From positions 2,110,001 to 2,174,000 of the forward strand of contig JAQFVV010012509.1 in NCBI GenBank assembly GCA_028023455.1: 64,000 nucleotides of DNA, read 5' to 3'. Below the pieces are notes generated by a model. The model ran no database searches and was not told the origin of the DNA. It saw only the letters and a program-made list of their open reading frames with translations. Position 1 is the stretch's first letter; every line of letters starts with the position of its first letter. Made by a program: the position numbers and the translations under genes. Of the stretch, positions 61,354 through 64,000 are shown in pieces. Source of the DNA: Epiperipatus broadwayi (lineage: Eukaryota > Onychophora > Udeonychophora > Euonychophora > Peripatidae).

Positions 61354-64000
61354 CATATTGTGCCAGTCAAAACAAGCTTATCCATCTAACACGAGCTGGA
61401 ACTCACAAAATGTACTTCAAGCCCGAGATTTAGGTCAGGGACCAGCCTGGATTCGAACCCACTCTCCAAGCACCAGATCTAACACCCAAGGGATAACATA
61501 ACAATGGTAGCACACGAGATTTAATTCTTCATCCGGCCCACTAGCAAGTCGGAGGAAACAATAAGACTCATGGACTTAAACATATATATAAACAACGTAA
61601 ATACTAGACATTCCACAGATAAAATCTAACATATTTAAATAATAGGGGCTTTACTAATGAATACTTATGGGCAATTTGTGAATTGGATTGATTTAATAAT
61701 GAGACAGAAACTGATATATGATGAATTAAAATATATTTATTGACAATTGTTATTGGCAAAATAGGTTTGTGGCTATGATTCAATGGAGCCAAATATCCTG
61801 CTATACAATTAATCACTACATTAACTTTTACCAGTTATGCCCTTTCATCATCAGTTCGTGTGGCTCTTTTATGTAAAATCAAACCAAGTCTGGAGTGAAA
61901 CTTAATACATCTGACTATAATCAATTTATATATTAACTATGGGCTTATAAAGCATCCCAGATAGCTTAAGATCGAACGGGTTTTCAAGAATGCTTTGGTT
62001 CAATGCCGAAGATTGCATATTAGGGAGGAAAGAGTTGGCTATAACGATTTTACTAATATTCTAGGCACAAGTAAAGTATAATAATAAAGTGGCTCTGCGG
62101 ATGGAAGAATAGTTTTAGGGTTTTTGTGACAAACAACGGTTTACCCAATAACCGGTTGTCATGCTGCTAATGGGGAACCTTTATTTGGTTCAGAGGCGGG
62201 GGACTTACGTGCTAATCTGGCCCGTAGCTCAGACTTCGCTACTGCACTACCCATAAGAGAAGATGGGCTGGACTTACCGTGGCTCCATCTTATATATATA
62301 TCAAAAAGAACAGCACAACGAGAAAATATTAATAAATCCCACATCCGCCAAGCCGAAGGATATTATAAATTAAAGATCATATATTAAATGAACACTAGAT
62401 CATCAGCTTGATCAAAAGAGCCAACTCTTCTGTAGCATGAGAAATACGATATGCTACTGACAGGAATATATAGATACAAACTTTACTTTATCCCATTCAA
62501 TCTCTTTAGTTATCTATAACTACTAAACTTTTAAAAAGGGGAAAAGTATATTTAATAGGGGACTTACGAATACTTTACTAAAAAATATACTTATGATTGC
62601 ACTCCAGGCTAGTTTAATCTTTAGTAACATAATAATTAAAGGTTGAAAAGCCACATTTTATATTTATATTAATTAATTTACTAAATGACAAAAATATGAA
62701 TTTGGGTTTCGAAACAGCGCACGAAATGACGCTATATAAATAATAATACGGAGATTTTAAATGATATCTTTTTAAAAAAACATATTGGTAATTAAATGCA
62801 CGCTGTTTCGAAACATAGGCATAATTAACCCTAATTAAAAATAAGCAAAAGAAAAGCAAAATATAACTGCAGTGAGTAAATTATATAGCAAAATATTAAT
62901 TAACAAAGAAATTTAGCAAAAATATTTCATTTATAGATTTCAAATACGATTTAGACAGAGTTTACAATATTGAATTAATAAAGAAATTTGCAAAAGTATT
63001 TCAGAGAATTTACAATATTATTTGGAAAATAATTTAGAAAGAAATTACAATAATATGGTTAGCTAACCTGTTTTTGAAGAAATAATGAATGTTTTTGAAA
63101 TGCACACAGAGCTCTGCGATTTTAAATAATACCAAAATAGTTCTGTAGCTAAGGAGAGATTCGAGCTGGAAACGAAGGTGACTTCTTTGGCGGCTTATGG
63201 CATCTTCAATTTAGTTGGTGTAAGCTTGGTTGTTCCTTTGGCATTTGATGGATTGAACTAGGCGTTCCATCACGGGAAAGCAAAATTTTGCCTGACTTTA
63301 GCCAGACATGTTAAGGTTGAACAATAATAAAACTTCTCCTGTCGACTCTCTTCAAAAGTAAGATGGATTCTCCCTTCCCGCTTAAAATAAGGCCTATTTA
63401 TATCCTTCTACTAAACTTTTAACACCTTTCTGGAGTTTCGTAAGCCTCGGGACCAATTGACTTTTAATTAAAGCAAAATAATATAATTCAATTTCTACAA
63501 CAACTGATAAAATCTCCGAGGTGTTATATTTAATTTCCTTAAAAAAATGTATCAAAATATATAAACTATATAATTTGATTCATTTTCATTAATTAAATTC
63601 CTTTTCAGGTGTTATTACTTAGCAGAAGGAACGGTATTCTGATTTAATGAAAAAGTCTTTTGTTGCAAACAAAAATCAACCAGAAAACAGATTTTACTTT
63701 TTTACCCGGGTGTGTCACTAATTGATATCTTGTTTACAAAAATTCTCATTTTTAATTGCGAACAGATAATTCTTATTTTATAAAACTAAATAACTTTTAA
63801 CATATTTGTTTATTTAAAAAAAAAGCAAATTTAAAGAAAATACTTGTTTCAACTATATATGTAAAACATCAAATCAGAAAACCGTTAAATAAATTAAAGA
63901 AAACATTTACATTACTTTTATTTAAACTTAAATATATATGAATCATTTTGCCGTTATTCCAAGGTTTAAATTATCCATCCACATACGAATATAATAGCGA
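61354..64000 (-). mobile_element. Fourth member of the ATATTGTRCCRGTC family, inverted relative to 39.4 kb
   Basis: CATATTGTGCCAGTC at 61354 starts a ~240-bp match, inverted, to 39170-39413. It includes the B-box complement GGATTCGAACCCAC, GGTCAGGGACCA and the block with CCGG and GAGGAAACAATAAGACTCAT. To the right the sequence stays GC-richer than plain spacer to beyond 63.3 kb. It probably contains the rest of the same element, but its end is not defined and may lie outside the window. No intact ORF was found; short frames at 61604, 62159 and 62614 look incidental. Confidence 0.5.
62706..62814. repeat. Inverted repeat with 14-bp perfect ends
   Basis: GTTTCGAAACAGCG (62706-62719) is repeated as CGCTGTTTCGAAAC (62801-62814). 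The end itself contains the palindrome GTTTCGAAAC. It is about 109 bp in total and probably a small MITE. Confidence 0.7.

Noticed and set aside
62200-62290. tRNA-like sequence on the - strand (GGGTAGTGCAGTAGCG)
   Set aside because: It has a passable A box but no GGTTCGA-type B box at the right distance.

Overview
The window is A+T-rich eukaryotic DNA (about three quarters A+T by eye). It has spliceosomal introns and is full of mobile elements. It comes from an animal, most likely an invertebrate. The one host gene recognised is of the metazoan 4E-T family (eIF4E transporter, EIF4ENIF1), and the retroelements are Penelope-like and RTE-like. The species cannot be named from the sequence. No prokaryotic genes, CRISPR arrays, rRNA genes or tRNA genes were seen.

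The backbone is the 3' half of the 4E-T gene on the + strand. Five exons (4775-4999, 7971-8085, 25379-26095, 50456-50719, 55860-56089) join without a frame break into 516 codons plus a stop. Intron phases are 0, 1, 1, 1 and every boundary is AG/GT. The first of these exons begins behind a splice acceptor, so the start codon and the N-terminal eIF4E-binding part lie left of the window. A 3' UTR runs to about 57.43 kb, with candidate poly(A) signals at 57074 and 57402.

The introns are large (about 3.0, 17.3, 24.4 and 5.1 kb) and hold most of the repeats. Region by region: 1-4774 has a 1.76-kb terminal-inverted-repeat (TIR) element with a perfect 8-bp target duplication and an internal tandem array, plus a palindromic MITE. 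5000-7970 and 8086-8800 have further MITEs. 11.1-13.9 kb holds a decayed Penelope-like element preceded by an inverted fragment of its own 3' end. 18.97-21.94 kb is a 3-kb element with perfect 16-bp TIRs and TA target sites, carrying minisatellites and a CpG-bearing stretch. 22.1-25.1, 28.2-30.3, 37-39.4 and 61.36-64 kb look like members of one unnamed repeat family that share a tRNA-like/B-box region and an ATATTGTRCCRGTC end. 26.17-31.09 kb has four more MITEs, one with a duplicated arm. 32.8-34.5 kb is a second TIR element related to the first. 40.19-46.44 kb is a 6.2-kb inverted repeat with arms of about 2 kb. 52.2-54.3 kb is a dead RTE-like LINE.

Downstream of the gene, 57.55-59.36 kb is a nearly perfect palindrome of two truncated Penelope-like elements with GIY-YIG endonuclease domains facing outward. 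A MITE follows directly. The rest of the right end is repeat-derived and has no recognised gene.
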